This document shows, in pieces, positions 17,930 through 25,811 of a stretch of 43,234 nucleotides of DNA (positions are counted from its first letter, which is position 1; each line of letters opens with the position of its first letter). The notes under the pieces were generated by a model. That model saw only the letters and a program-made list of their open reading frames with translations, was not told the origin of the DNA and did not search any database. Source of the stretch: Microthrixaceae bacterium (GTDB taxonomy: Bacteria > Actinomycetota > Acidimicrobiia > Acidimicrobiales > Microtrichaceae); contig JAHRAZ010000057.1 of NCBI GenBank assembly GCA_020027475.1, positions 1 through 43,234 of the forward strand. Direction: 5' to 3'. Position numbers and translations under genes: made by a program.

Positions 17930-19494
17930 TGATCGGACTTCTTGCGCACACGCCCGACGACCTCGCCGCCGGCAATTTCTCTCACTCGGTCAGTTGGTCC
18001 GCTATTGCCCCGGCTCTCATCTTGATGCTCGGCGGCATCTTGTTGCTGGTGATCGTCTCGGTGTTTCGGGGCAAGTTGAGTTCGGGTTTCTTCACCGCAT
18101 GGACTGTGATCGTGGCCGGTGGCGCGATCGCCGCGGCCATTCCGCTCTGGCATGACGTGCAAGAAGACGGTGCCCGGTCGGAGATGGCAGGCTCGGTTGG
18201 CCTCGACGGCTTTTCGCTGTTCGTCACCGGGGTGATCTGCATCTCGGTGATCTTCGCCGCACTGTTTCTCGACGGGTATCTGCGCAGGGAGAAGCTGGAG
18301 GGTCCGGAGTGGTATGTCCTTCTGCTGCTTTCGGCTGCCGGAGGCGTCACGATGGCTTCGGCCAATGACCTCCTCGTGCTGTTCGTGGGCCTTGAAATCC
18401 TTTCGATTGCTGTCTACATCCTTGCTGCGATGCACAGTCGGCGGGTCACCTCACAGGAAGCAGGCCTCAAGTACTTCGTGTTGGGTGCGTTCTCCTCAGC
18501 GTTCCTGTTGTACGGAATCGCCTTCGTTTACGGCGGCACGGGAACGACGAATCTGGTCAGCATCAATATCTTTCTTGCCGACAACGTGATCACCCAGAAC
18601 GGTCTCCTTCTGGCCGGCCTCGCGCTCCTTCTGGTGGGATTCGGATTCAAGATCGCTGCCGTTCCGTTCCACCTCTGGACCCCCGATGTGTATCAGGGTG
18701 CCCCCACACCCGTTGTGACCTACATGGCCGGAGGAGTGAAAGTTGCTGCCTTCGCCGGAATGATCCGGGTGTTCGTGGTCACATTCGGGCCGACATACGT
18801 CAATGAGTGGCGGCCGATGGTCTACGCCTTGGCCGTGCTCAGCCTCGTCGTGGGTGCCCTCATGGCGATAGTTCAGACCAATGTGAAACGCATGTTGGCC
18901 TTTTCCTCGATAAGCCACGCGGGCTTCATCCTGTTGGGCGTGCTTGCATCTTCAGACCAGGGAACGGCAGCAGCTTTGTTCTATCTGCTGGTTTACACAT
19001 TCATGGTGGCCGGCAGTTTCGGTGTTGCAACGCTGATCGGTCGTACCGGCGATGGGCGACAGAACCTCGGTGACTATCGAGGACTGGGGCGCAGTAGACC
19101 CGGGCTGGCATTGACATTCACCGTATTCCTGCTGGCTCAGGCAGGTGTTCCGCTGACTGGCGGATTCATGGCCAAGTTGTATGTGATCGGTGCCATTGTG
19201 GAATCCGGAATGACCGTCCTCGCCCTGATCGCCATGCTCTCAGCGGTGATCTCCGCCTTTCTCTATCTGCGGATCGTGGTTTCGATGTACTTCGAGGCCT
19301 CGACCGATTCCGCCGATTCCGAAGAACCAGCTGAATTGTCCGGACCTCCGGTACGGATACCGAAGTTGGCGGGCCTTGCCCTTGGCCTGGCGCTGGTGGC
19401 CGTATTGGCATTGGGGATTGTCCCCGGCCCGGCCACACGGGTGGCGGGTGATGCCACCGCAGAACTTGTTCCGGAGGTCGAGGTCCCCCAGTAA
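17929..19494 (+). CDS. nuoN: NADH-quinone oxidoreductase subunit N (operon 1)
   Basis: NuoN is the third antiporter-like subunit and the last gene of the first operon. Typical segments are FVGLEILSIAVYILAA (membrane Glu), RVTSQEAGLKYFVLGAFSSAFLLYG, KIAAVPFHLWTPDVYQGAPTPV and TNVKRMLAFSSISHAGFILLG. The protein has 521 residues. The TAA stop ends the 14-gene run, and a 237-base non-coding spacer with strong secondary structure follows. Confidence 0.96.
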   Translation: MIGLLAHTPDDLAAGNFSHSVSWSAIAPALILMLGGILLLVIVSVFRGKLSSGFFTAWTVIVAGGAIAAAIPLWHDVQEDGARSEMAGSVGLDGFSLFVTGVICISVIFAALFLDGYLRREKLEGPEWYVLLLLSAAGGVTMASANDLLVLFVGLEILSIAVYILAAMHSRRVTSQEAGLKYFVLGAFSSAFLLYGIAFVYGGTGTTNLVSINIFLADNVITQNGLLLAGLALLLVGFGFKIAAVPFHLWTPDVYQGAPTPVVTYMAGGVKVAAFAGMIRVFVVTFGPTYVNEWRPMVYALAVLSLVVGALMAIVQTNVKRMLAFSSISHAGFILLGVLASSDQGTAAALFYLLVYTFMVAGSFGVATLIGRTGDGRQNLGDYRGLGRSRPGLALTFTVFLLAQAGVPLTGGFMAKLYVIGAIVESGMTVLALIAMLSAVISAFLYLRIVVSMYFEASTDSADSEEPAELSGPPVRIPKLAGLALGLALVAVLALGIVPGPATRVAGDATAELVPEVEVPQ

Positions 19495-19519
19495 GGGTCG
19501 AAACACAGGGCCAGGGAGC

Positions 19520-19613
19520 GCGGCAGGTAGGCCTCTCGGGAAGAGTTGCCAAGGTTCGTGTCGGCCGCCCTTGAACCGGAAACCTTGGCTTGCGGGTTTC
19601 CCCAACCTGCCGC
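19520..19613 (+). terminator. Nested hairpin region after nuoN, with a competing fold
   Basis: Three inverted repeats nest on one axis: GCGGCAGGT 19520-19528 with ACCTGCCGC 19605-19613, GGGAA 19538-19542 with TTCCC 19598-19602, and GCCAAGGTT 19548-19556 with AACCTTGGC 19581-19589. A second arrangement uses GGTTC 19553-19557 with GAACC 19573-19577, and GGAAACC 19578-19584 with GGTTTCC 19595-19601. The two folds share bases and exclude each other. No T-run follows. It lies 26 bases past the nuoN stop and 119 bases before the oxidase GTG. It may end the nuo transcript or regulate read-through into the oxidase gene. The pairing is seen directly; the function is inferred. Confidence 0.5.
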
Positions 19614-19731
19614 AGAGTCCTAGGATCCGGCGGAAGGAATTCTGAGAACTCACTCAGCCACGAGCAGCATCAGAGTTCGAATTCAGTACTCCAACTCAGA
19701 AACCCAAATCAGCAGACGTGCGGAGGCAACG

Positions 19732-21153
19732 GTGTCAGAAGAAGAATCTGGAAGCGGACCCGAAAATAGCGAAGGGGTACCCGACAAGAAGAGCTCACCG
19801 AGTCCCTATTCCACCATGCTGACAATTCTCGGCGCGGGGGTGGCCGCGGCGATCACGATACTCGCGATCGGCTTCGTGGTGGACAACGACAAGGATGATG
19901 GCGGAGACGCCCTGGCCGAAGCGACGGTGCCGGTTGAACTCAGCGAGTTCGCCATCGACGGCAACCTCACGGTTCCCATCGGGGCCGAACTGGACGTTCA
20001 GAACATCGGATCTCAGGTTCACAACCTTGTGGTGGAGAGCGGTCCTCGAACGGAAGACCTTGCTGCAGGGGAGTCTGCACTGCTTGGGCTGTCCGACCTT
20101 GATCAGGGCGACTACGTGGTCTATTGCGACATTGCCGGTCACCGCGACGCCGGCATGGAAGCTGATCTGGTGGTGGATGCCAATGCAGAAATCTCCGCCG
20201 ATGATCCGCACGCCGGGGCCAACCCGGACTGGGCCCAGCTGGACAAGGACATGATCGACTCGTTCGCTCCGTTTGTTGATGCCCTTGAAACCGGAGAACC
20301 GGCAACCGAAGGAATTGGTGGCCAGTCCATGGAACCGGTCAAGGATCCCGATGGATTCCTGCGTTACGACATCACCGCCGAGATCGGCGAGTGGGAAGTT
20401 GAGCCGGGCAAATTCGTCGAGGCCTGGATGTACAACGGTCAGGTGCCCGGTCCGACCATCCGTGCGGAGATCGGGGACAAGGTCCGTATCCGTTTCATCA
20501 ACAAGCTGCCGATGGGCACGGACATGCACCTGCATGGAATCGACAAGCCGAATGAATTCGATGGTGTTGCACCATTGACCCAGGATCTTGTGGAGTCGGG
20601 TGACTCGTTCGACTACGACTTCACGGCGGTTGAAACCGCAGTGGCCATGTATCACCCGCACGCCCACGGATACCTGGCCATTCCGAATGGCCTCTGGGGT
20701 GCCCTCATCATCGGTGACGACGCACTCATCCCGCGTGGCCGCACGATCAGCGGCGTCGAGATTCCGGCCGACCTGGAGCCGGCCATGGAGGGTGTCATGA
20801 CTCTCAATGACTCAGGAACGATTGGCTTGTCCCTCAATGGCAAGAGCTTTCCGGCCACCGAGGGGTATGTCTTCGAGCAGGGAGACTGGGCAACCTTTCA
20901 CTACTACAACGAAGGTCTGCAGATTCACCCCATGCATCTGCACCAGTTCCCACAGTTGGTATACGCCCGTGACGGCATCCCGCTGGATCAGCCCTACTTT
21001 GCGGACACGATCAACGTGGCTCCCGGTGAGCGATATTCGGTGTTGTTCCAGACGGACAAGCCAGGTGCGTGGGTTTGGCACTGCCACATCCTGAATCACG
21101 CTGAACGAGAAGAGGGCATGTTCGGCATGGTCACCGCTGTGGTGGTTCAGTAA
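19732..21153 (+). CDS. Membrane-anchored multicopper oxidase with an N-terminal cupredoxin domain
   Basis: The 473-residue protein has a short cytoplasmic start, one helix at about 29-50, a cupredoxin domain (about 64-147) and a laccase-type domain (about 221-473). The cupredoxin domain has a full type 1 copper set: His97, Cys122, His127, Met132. The oxidase part has all four copper motifs: HLH at 256-258, HPH at 298-300, HPMHLH at 409-414, and HCHILNH at 450-456, with Met463 as a possible axial ligand. It should oxidise a donor outside the membrane and reduce O2 to water; the substrate is unknown. The start is GTG 19732, with GGAGG at about 19722-19726. It sits between two complex I operons and beside an SCO gene. 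It lacks the NirK-type type 2 site arrangement, so nitrite reduction is less likely. Confidence 0.88.
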   Translation: MSEEESGSGPENSEGVPDKKSSPSPYSTMLTILGAGVAAAITILAIGFVVDNDKDDGGDALAEATVPVELSEFAIDGNLTVPIGAELDVQNIGSQVHNLVVESGPRTEDLAAGESALLGLSDLDQGDYVVYCDIAGHRDAGMEADLVVDANAEISADDPHAGANPDWAQLDKDMIDSFAPFVDALETGEPATEGIGGQSMEPVKDPDGFLRYDITAEIGEWEVEPGKFVEAWMYNGQVPGPTIRAEIGDKVRIRFINKLPMGTDMHLHGIDKPNEFDGVAPLTQDLVESGDSFDYDFTAVETAVAMYHPHAHGYLAIPNGLWGALIIGDDALIPRGRTISGVEIPADLEPAMEGVMTLNDSGTIGLSLNGKSFPATEGYVFEQGDWATFHYYNEGLQIHPMHLHQFPQLVYARDGIPLDQPYFADTINVAPGERYSVLFQTDKPGAWVWHCHILNHAEREEGMFGMVTAVVVQ

Positions 21154-21182
21154 CCGATTGGGTGAGCCATCGCGAAGCCTCC

Positions 21183-21218
21183 GAGGACCTCGACTGGTTT
21201 GAACCGGTCGGGGTCCTC
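21183..21218. terminator. Strong hairpin between convergent genes (bidirectional terminator)
   Basis: Bases 21183-21199 pair with 21202-21218 over 17 positions, two of them G-T, leaving a minimal apex. It begins 30 bases after the oxidase stop and ends 28 bases before the stop of the convergent lipoprotein gene. The GC-rich stem with no long T-run resembles actinobacterial terminators. It could serve both strands. Confidence 0.7.
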
Positions 21219-21245
21219 TGCTGTTCAGGCGGCAGCCTTGGACGG

Positions 21246-21680
21246 TCAGGTCACGTTGATGGTGAATTCGCCGCTGGGGTGAACATCACATTCGCCGGTG
21301 AGCGTCCCCGTGGTGGTGAACTCCATCGCCACGGTCCGGCCCGCCGGTACCCAGAAGATCCCCACTGCGGCGCCACGGACGTCATCGTTGACCACGCGGA
21401 TGCGTTCGCCAATCTTCACGTCGAGCACCTGAGGCACGATTTCGATCTCTTCGCCCTTGTCGAGGCTCACGCCGGTTCCGAACGGGATTCTGAAGTCGTA
21501 GTCGTAGGACTCCTCATCGTCGGGTGGGACAACTTTCAGTTCGGGGGTCGAAGTGGAGCAGCCCGCCGTGCCCAGAAGCAACAGGGCCGCCAGGATCAGA
21601 GAGACTTTCGCCAGGCGCCCCGGAGCGCGCACTGGGAGGGTTCCCATCTTCTGCCTGCTTGTCACGTCGCCGCTGGTCAA
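21246..21680 (-). CDS. Cupredoxin-like lipoprotein
   Basis: From the upstream TTG the protein has 144 residues. A basic segment is followed by a hydrophobic stretch and the lipobox GTAGC, with Cys41 as the lipidated residue. A beta-rich domain follows that resembles a cupredoxin. Near the C-terminus GECDVHPSGEF gives a Cys and a His spaced like copper ligands. In the usual position of the first ligand (after VNDD) I see RGAAVG and no His, and no clear axial Met, so copper binding is uncertain. The start is ambiguous: TTG 21680 (overlapping the SCO stop), GTG 21665 or ATG 21647. The last gives the most ordinary lipoprotein signal peptide. It is co-transcribed with the SCO gene. Confidence 0.75.
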   Translation of the reverse strand: MTSGDVTSRQKMGTLPVRAPGRLAKVSLILAALLLLGTAGCSTSTPELKVVPPDDEESYDYDFRIPFGTGVSLDKGEEIEIVPQVLDVKIGERIRVVNDDVRGAAVGIFWVPAGRTVAMEFTTTGTLTGECDVHPSGEFTINVT

Positions 21681-22363
21681 GTCGGTGTCCCTTCAGTCAT
21701 AAGCAGTGAATCGAGATCCCTGGCCAGCGATTCATGACTCGTGCCGAAGGGCCACGCCATGACCACGGTTCCGGAGTCGTCAACCGCATACAGCTCGGCC
21801 GTGTGGGCAACCTCGACCTCACCGTCATCATTTGTCGTGACTTGGTAGTTTGCCCCGAAGGCGGAAGCTGCGTTCTGGAGTTCCTCCGGGTCGTCTGTTC
21901 GCATCGCGTCGCCGTCTTCCACGAAGTTGCCCAAGTAATCGTTCAAGCGGCCTGAATCGTCTCGGGCAGGATCCACTGTGACCAACGCCACCTCAACCCT
22001 GTTCCGATTCTGCGGTGGCAGCTCAGCCATGGCCCGCTTCACATCGGACAGAGTCGTCGGGCAGACGTCCGGGCAGGAGAGGTATCCGAAATAGACAAGG
22101 CGAAGACCTCCTTCGGGAGCCGCCATGGAAACATCGCCGGAACCGTCAGCCCGGGGGAGTGTTACGTCGGCCACGTCGAGTGGGGGGTCCACGACATAAC
22201 CGGAATAGGTGTCCACGGCGTCGGAAGCCTCGTCGTCGCCTCCACACGAGACCGCGGCGGCCCCCAAGACCAGCAGGGGGGCCACAAGCAGGGCTGTCCT
22301 GACGGCACGCGGCAGCGACGCCTGCCATGGGCGGCGCACCGCCATCGAGAGGGAACTGTTCAT
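21677..22363 (-). CDS. SCO1/SenC-family copper chaperone lipoprotein
   Basis: This is a thioredoxin-fold copper protein that in other organisms delivers copper to the CuA site of cytochrome oxidase or acts as a thiol reductase. The metal-binding set is complete: CPDVCP (Cys97 and Cys101) and the distant His187 in AHTAELYAVD. A signal peptide at about 20-40 ends in a lipobox with Cys40, so the protein is anchored outside the membrane. It has 228 residues from ATG 22363; Met7 is an alternative start. It overlaps the cupredoxin-like lipoprotein by four bases, and the pair points convergently at the multicopper oxidase. It may supply copper to that oxidase or to a cytochrome oxidase elsewhere. 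Confidence 0.9.
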   Translation of the reverse strand: MNSSLSMAVRRPWQASLPRAVRTALLVAPLLVLGAAAVSCGGDDEASDAVDTYSGYVVDPPLDVADVTLPRADGSGDVSMAAPEGGLRLVYFGYLSCPDVCPTTLSDVKRAMAELPPQNRNRVEVALVTVDPARDDSGRLNDYLGNFVEDGDAMRTDDPEELQNAASAFGANYQVTTNDDGEVEVAHTAELYAVDDSGTVVMAWPFGTSHESLARDLDSLLMTEGTPT

Positions 22364-22473
22364 CTACAAAATGCTGGGCCAGTGTGCACTCTTTTTGCAA
22401 GTCGGGGGACATCATCAGAAGCCTTTGGGAGTCCCGCGGCCCGCCGTCGGTGTCCGGCGGCCAGAATGTGGCG

Positions 22474-24105
22474 GTGAGCAACATCACCGAGTCTGCGGAT
22501 TCTGCGCGAGGCGAGGACTCGCCAGATGAAGGACCCCAGCAAGTCCCCGTCTGGGCGGGCGCGGTCACCGGAGCAGTTGCCTTGGCCTGCGGGCTGGCCT
22601 TTGCGGAGCTCGTCACCTCGGTATTCGAGTGGGAATCACCACTCGTGCAGGTCGGGAATCGGGTTGTGGACCTTGTTCCCAAGCCGATGCGCGATTGGGC
22701 GATAGCCACCTTCGGCACCTCTGACAAGGTCGTACTGCTTGGCGGCGTCTCGATTGCCTTGATGTTGGTGGCCGTACTTGCCGGAATCTGGATGGTCCGC
22801 GGGAAGAGGGTTGCCGCAAGTGTGTTGATCGGCGTTGTGTTGTTGGTGGGATCCCTCGCTCCCCTCGGGCGTGGCGGGTCAGGTCCGAGTTCCATGGTTG
22901 CGACCATCCTCGGCGGTGCTGTGGCGATTGGCGTGATGTGGATCCTTGCTGACAAGGCGGCTCCGTTGGCACCCCAACAACCACCAAGCCAACAGGTCGC
23001 GTCGGCGCCGGAACGTGGCGGTCCGGAGCCGATGACCGGGGCTTCCCGGCGTCGATTCCTCGTGTATTCCGGGATTGGGGCCGGTGCAGCAGCGGTTTCC
23101 GCTGGTCTGTCGGGTTGGATCAGAAGCCAGGCCGCGGTTGCTTCGGAACGCCTTGGCGTCAACCTTCCACGGGCCTTGCGGCCACGGGGCGATGTCTCGG
23201 GCAGTGTTTCGGTCGGCGTCGATGGCGTGTCGCCCTTTGTCACCCCAAATGAGGACTTCTTCCGGATCGACACCGCTCTGGTCAGCCCACGCGTGTCCAT
23301 TGAGGACTGGAGCATGCGTGTGCACGGATTGGTGGACAATGAGATCGTTCTCAACTACGAAGAACTGCTCGACCGCCCGATGGTGGAGGCGGACATCACC
23401 ATCGCGTGTGTGTCGAACGAGGTCGGAGGAGACCTCATCGGTACGGCTCGGTGGTTGGGAACGAGGTTGGATGACCTTCTTGACGAAGCTGGAATCGCTC
23501 CGTCGGCGGATCAGATCATCGGTCGTTCGGTCGACGGGTTCACGGCTGGATTTCCCACCGACGTCCTTGATGGCCGGGACGCCCTTGTCGCGGTCGGGAT
23601 GAACGGTGTCCCGTTGCCGCTCGACCACGGTTATCCGGCTCGACTGATCGTTCCCGGTGTCTACGGTTATGTGTCTGCCACAAAATGGTTGTCCGATATC
23701 GAAGTATCCACTTTTGCTGATTTCGAGGGCTACTGGATTCCCCGCGGTTGGGACGCGGAGGCGCCAGTGGTGACCATGAGCCGGATCGACGTACCCAAAT
23801 CGCGTGACACTGTTGCTGCCGGGGAGACACTCAGTGTGGGGGGAGTGGCTTGGGCAATGAACAGGGGAATCGACAAGGTGCAGGTGAGCATTGACGGCGG
23901 ACCGTGGGAGGACGCCGATCTCGGTGAACACCACGAAAACACCACCTGGCGACAGTGGGGATACCGGTTCGTGCCAGAAGCGGGCCGGCATGAGATCAAG
24001 GCCCGTGCCACCGATACCGGCGGATACACCCAGACCGATGACCAGGTCCGTCCGGGACCTAACGCTGCCACAGGTCACCACACAGTCCGAATAACTGCCG
24101 GCTGA
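22474..24105 (+). CDS. Membrane-anchored sulfite-oxidase-type molybdoenzyme
   Basis: From GTG 22474 the protein has 543 residues. Four hydrophobic helices come first, followed by a linker, then the twin-arginine motif SRRRFL (Arg192-194) with a fifth helix. The catalytic domain follows, like the oxidoreductase molybdopterin-binding family of sulfite oxidase and YedY/MsrP. ITIACVSNEVGG carries Cys312, the expected molybdenum ligand. The last ~110 residues form an Ig-like dimerisation-type domain (SIDGGPWEDADLGEH). The catalytic part should lie outside the membrane. No heme domain is present, so electrons must leave through a separate cytochrome or cupredoxin. The substrate is unknown. The start is uncertain: GTG 22450 and GTG 22468 are in frame and no strong SD is seen. 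It is divergent from the SCO gene. Confidence 0.85.
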   Translation: MSNITESADSARGEDSPDEGPQQVPVWAGAVTGAVALACGLAFAELVTSVFEWESPLVQVGNRVVDLVPKPMRDWAIATFGTSDKVVLLGGVSIALMLVAVLAGIWMVRGKRVAASVLIGVVLLVGSLAPLGRGGSGPSSMVATILGGAVAIGVMWILADKAAPLAPQQPPSQQVASAPERGGPEPMTGASRRRFLVYSGIGAGAAAVSAGLSGWIRSQAAVASERLGVNLPRALRPRGDVSGSVSVGVDGVSPFVTPNEDFFRIDTALVSPRVSIEDWSMRVHGLVDNEIVLNYEELLDRPMVEADITIACVSNEVGGDLIGTARWLGTRLDDLLDEAGIAPSADQIIGRSVDGFTAGFPTDVLDGRDALVAVGMNGVPLPLDHGYPARLIVPGVYGYVSATKWLSDIEVSTFADFEGYWIPRGWDAEAPVVTMSRIDVPKSRDTVAAGETLSVGGVAWAMNRGIDKVQVSIDGGPWEDADLGEHHENTTWRQWGYRFVPEAGRHEIKARATDTGGYTQTDDQVRPGPNAATGHHTVRITAG

Positions 24106-24137
24106 CCGCAGCGGTCAGGCGCCGGGAGTCATCCCGG
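24102..24137 (+). terminator. Two adjacent hairpins at the end of the molybdoenzyme gene
   Basis: CTGACCGC 24102-24109 and GCGGTCAG 24111-24118 form a perfect inverted repeat that includes the TGA stop codon. CCGGGA 24122-24127 and TCCCGG 24132-24137 form a second hairpin. No T-run follows. They lie about 70 bases before the start of the second nuo operon and could insulate it from the upstream gene. Confidence 0.45.
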
Positions 24138-24172
24138 GGAATCGCCGGGATCAGGATCAGGTGCCGACAAAG

Positions 24173-24201
24173 TTGGCCGCTGCCTCAATGCTGAGTAATC
24201 T
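24173..24201 (+). promoter_or_regulatory. Candidate promoter for the second nuo operon, giving a leaderless mRNA
   Basis: TTGGCC (24173-24178) and TAATCT (24196-24201) are 17 bases apart and fit a primary-sigma promoter; the second fits the actinobacterial TANNNT -10 pattern. The expected start of transcription, about 7-9 bases further on, coincides with the nuoA ATG at 24210. There is no Shine-Dalgarno sequence before that ATG. Together these suggest a leaderless transcript. This is inferred from spacing and consensus only. Confidence 0.4.
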
Positions 24202-24209
24202 CCCAGCCG

Positions 24210-24590
24210 ATGGCGAGTTCCCCCCTGAGCGACTTTCTACGGTCTTATCTGACCGCCGCGATCTTTGGATCCCTCGGGTTCATTCTCGTGGGCCTCCTGC
24301 TGTTCCTCAGTTATCTGGTCCGACCGAATCGCCACCAGGCGCAGAAGTACCTGTCATATGAGTCCGGTGTGGATCCCGTCGGGTCGCTCTGGAGCCAGAG
24401 TCAGATCCGGTATTACATCTTTGCCCTGCTCTTCGTGATGTTCGACGTGGAAGCAGTGTTCATCTTTCCCTGGGCAACCCGTGTGGAAGCGTACGGAGTC
24501 TTTGGTTTGGTGGAGATGTTCGTGTTCATCGGCGTGCTGCTCCTCGGCCTCGTCTACGCCTGGCGCAAGGGAGTCCTCAAGTGGGCTTAG
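24210..24590 (+). CDS. nuoA: Complex I subunit A (operon 2)
   Basis: A second NuoA of 126 residues with three helices at about 15-37, 67-87 and 95-115. The quinone-side loop reads [12 protein letters not shown] (Ser where operon 1 has Cys: YESG against YECG). FDVE in helix 2 matches FDIE of the other copy. It lacks the long basic tail of the operon 1 protein. It is first in an 11-gene operon. No SD is visible, and the gene may be translated from a leaderless message. It overlaps nuoB by 10 bases. Confidence 0.94.
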   Translation: MASSPLSDFLRSYLTAAIFGSLGFILVGLLLFLSYLVRPNRHQAQKYLSYESGVDPVGSLWSQSQIRYYIFALLFVMFDVEAVFIFPWATRVEAYGVFGLVEMFVFIGVLLLGLVYAWRKGVLKWA

Positions 24591-25087
24591 GGCTGGTCGA
24601 GAGCGGCAAGATGCCGAAGTCGCTCATCAAACTTCTCAATATCTCCCGCAGCTATTCGCTGTGGGTGTACCAGTGGGGACTGGCCTGCTGTGCGATCGAG
24701 ATGGGTGCTGCTTTTGGTGCCCCCCGTTACGACGTGATGCGCCTTGGCGTCATTCCGTTGCCCGCGAGTCCCCGACAGGCCGACCTTGTGGTCATTTCGG
24801 GAACTGTGACCGACAAGATGGCACCTGTCATTCGACGGCTTTGGGAACAGATGCCGGACCCCAAGTACGTGATTTCGATGGGTTCGTGCGCGAACTGCGG
24901 TGGCCCCTACTGGGACAGCTACTCGGTCACCAAGGGTGTAGACCAGATCATTCCCGTGGACATATACGTACCCGGCTGCCCGCCCAGGCCGGAAGCCCTG
25001 CTCGAGGGAATCGTCATTCTCCAGGATCGCATCAAGAACGAGGACCCGGCGAAGCGTTGGGTCGGCGAACCGATCGTGGTGCAGTGA
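24581..25087 (+). CDS. nuoB: Complex I subunit B (operon 2)
   Basis: A second N2-cluster subunit. Cluster ligands are Cys36-Cys37 (LACCAIEM), Cys103 (GSCANCGG) and Cys133 (PGCPPRPE). Its 168 residues are the minimal family length; the 50-residue tail of the operon 1 protein is absent. The start is GTG 24581, inside the end of nuoA. Intact ligands show that this complex still reduces quinone through N2 in the ordinary way. Confidence 0.96.
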   Translation: MGLGLVESGKMPKSLIKLLNISRSYSLWVYQWGLACCAIEMGAAFGAPRYDVMRLGVIPLPASPRQADLVVISGTVTDKMAPVIRRLWEQMPDPKYVISMGSCANCGGPYWDSYSVTKGVDQIIPVDIYVPGCPPRPEALLEGIVILQDRIKNEDPAKRWVGEPIVVQ

Positions 25088-25088
25088 C

Positions 25089-25811
25089 ATGACCAACGAT
25101 GCTTCCGTGACAGAAGCCGCCCCTGCAGAAGAGGTCGCCACCGACGAAACCCGTGAGGCCCGTCTGGCAACTATCAGCGAGTCTCTGGGTGAGATGTTGG
25201 TCGACTCCCACATCGCCACGGGTCGCGACATCTGGGTTCGTGTGAGCACTGATGCCTGGGGCGCGGTGGCCGACGTCGTGCGGAACCGGCTGGGCCTGCG
25301 CTACTTCGGATTCCTCTCGGTCATCGACTGGATGCCCTCGCCGTACGGGCGCTCCATGGATTCCGAGGTGGACATCGTCCTTGCGGACGCTGCGCCTTCC
25401 GATGAAGCAACTTCTTCCGATGAGGCCTCCGACACTGGATTCAACCGCGGCGTCACCGGCGGCGAAACTCGCTTCCAGGCCTTCGCACGCGTGTCGCATG
25501 TGGGTGATCCCGGTGACTTCTGGGGTCTCACGATCAAGGCCGACATTCCGGACGAAACCCTCGCCATAGACACGTGGACGAACGTCTACGCGGGTGCCGA
25601 CTGGCACGAGCGTGAGGCGTGGGAGATGTTCGGCATTCAGTTCACCGGCCATCCGGGGCTGCGGAACATCTACCTGCCGACCGACTTCGAGGGCAACCCC
25701 ATGCGCAAGGACTTCCCGCTGCTTGCCCGCATGGTGAAACCGTGGCCGGGAATTGTCGACGTCGAACCCCTTCCGACAATCAGCGACGGGGCTGAGGAAG
25801 GCGATCAATGA
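25089..25811 (+). CDS. nuoC: Complex I subunit C (operon 2)
   Basis: A second 30-kDa-type subunit, 240 residues. The signature is EREAWEMFGIQF followed by PTDFEGNPMRKDFPL (bases about 25609-25720). It is longer than the operon 1 copy through an acidic N-terminus and a Ser/Asp/Glu-rich insertion at about residues 99-120, between the first beta strands of the core. It starts one base after the nuoB stop and overlaps nuoD by four bases. Confidence 0.95.
   Translation: MTNDASVTEAAPAEEVATDETREARLATISESLGEMLVDSHIATGRDIWVRVSTDAWGAVADVVRNRLGLRYFGFLSVIDWMPSPYGRSMDSEVDIVLADAAPSDEATSSDEASDTGFNRGVTGGETRFQAFARVSHVGDPGDFWGLTIKADIPDETLAIDTWTNVYAGADWHEREAWEMFGIQFTGHPGLRNIYLPTDFEGNPMRKDFPLLARMVKPWPGIVDVEPLPTISDGAEEGDQ

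Noticed and set aside
19732-21153. Copper nitrite reductase (NirK)
   Set aside because: The protein has the four laccase-type motifs of a trinuclear copper centre, which NirK lacks.
22146-23354. 402-codon minus-strand open frame across the SCO start and the molybdoenzyme gene
   Set aside because: It crosses the divergent promoter region and overlaps two recognised genes; translation is Pro/Thr/Ala-rich without motifs.
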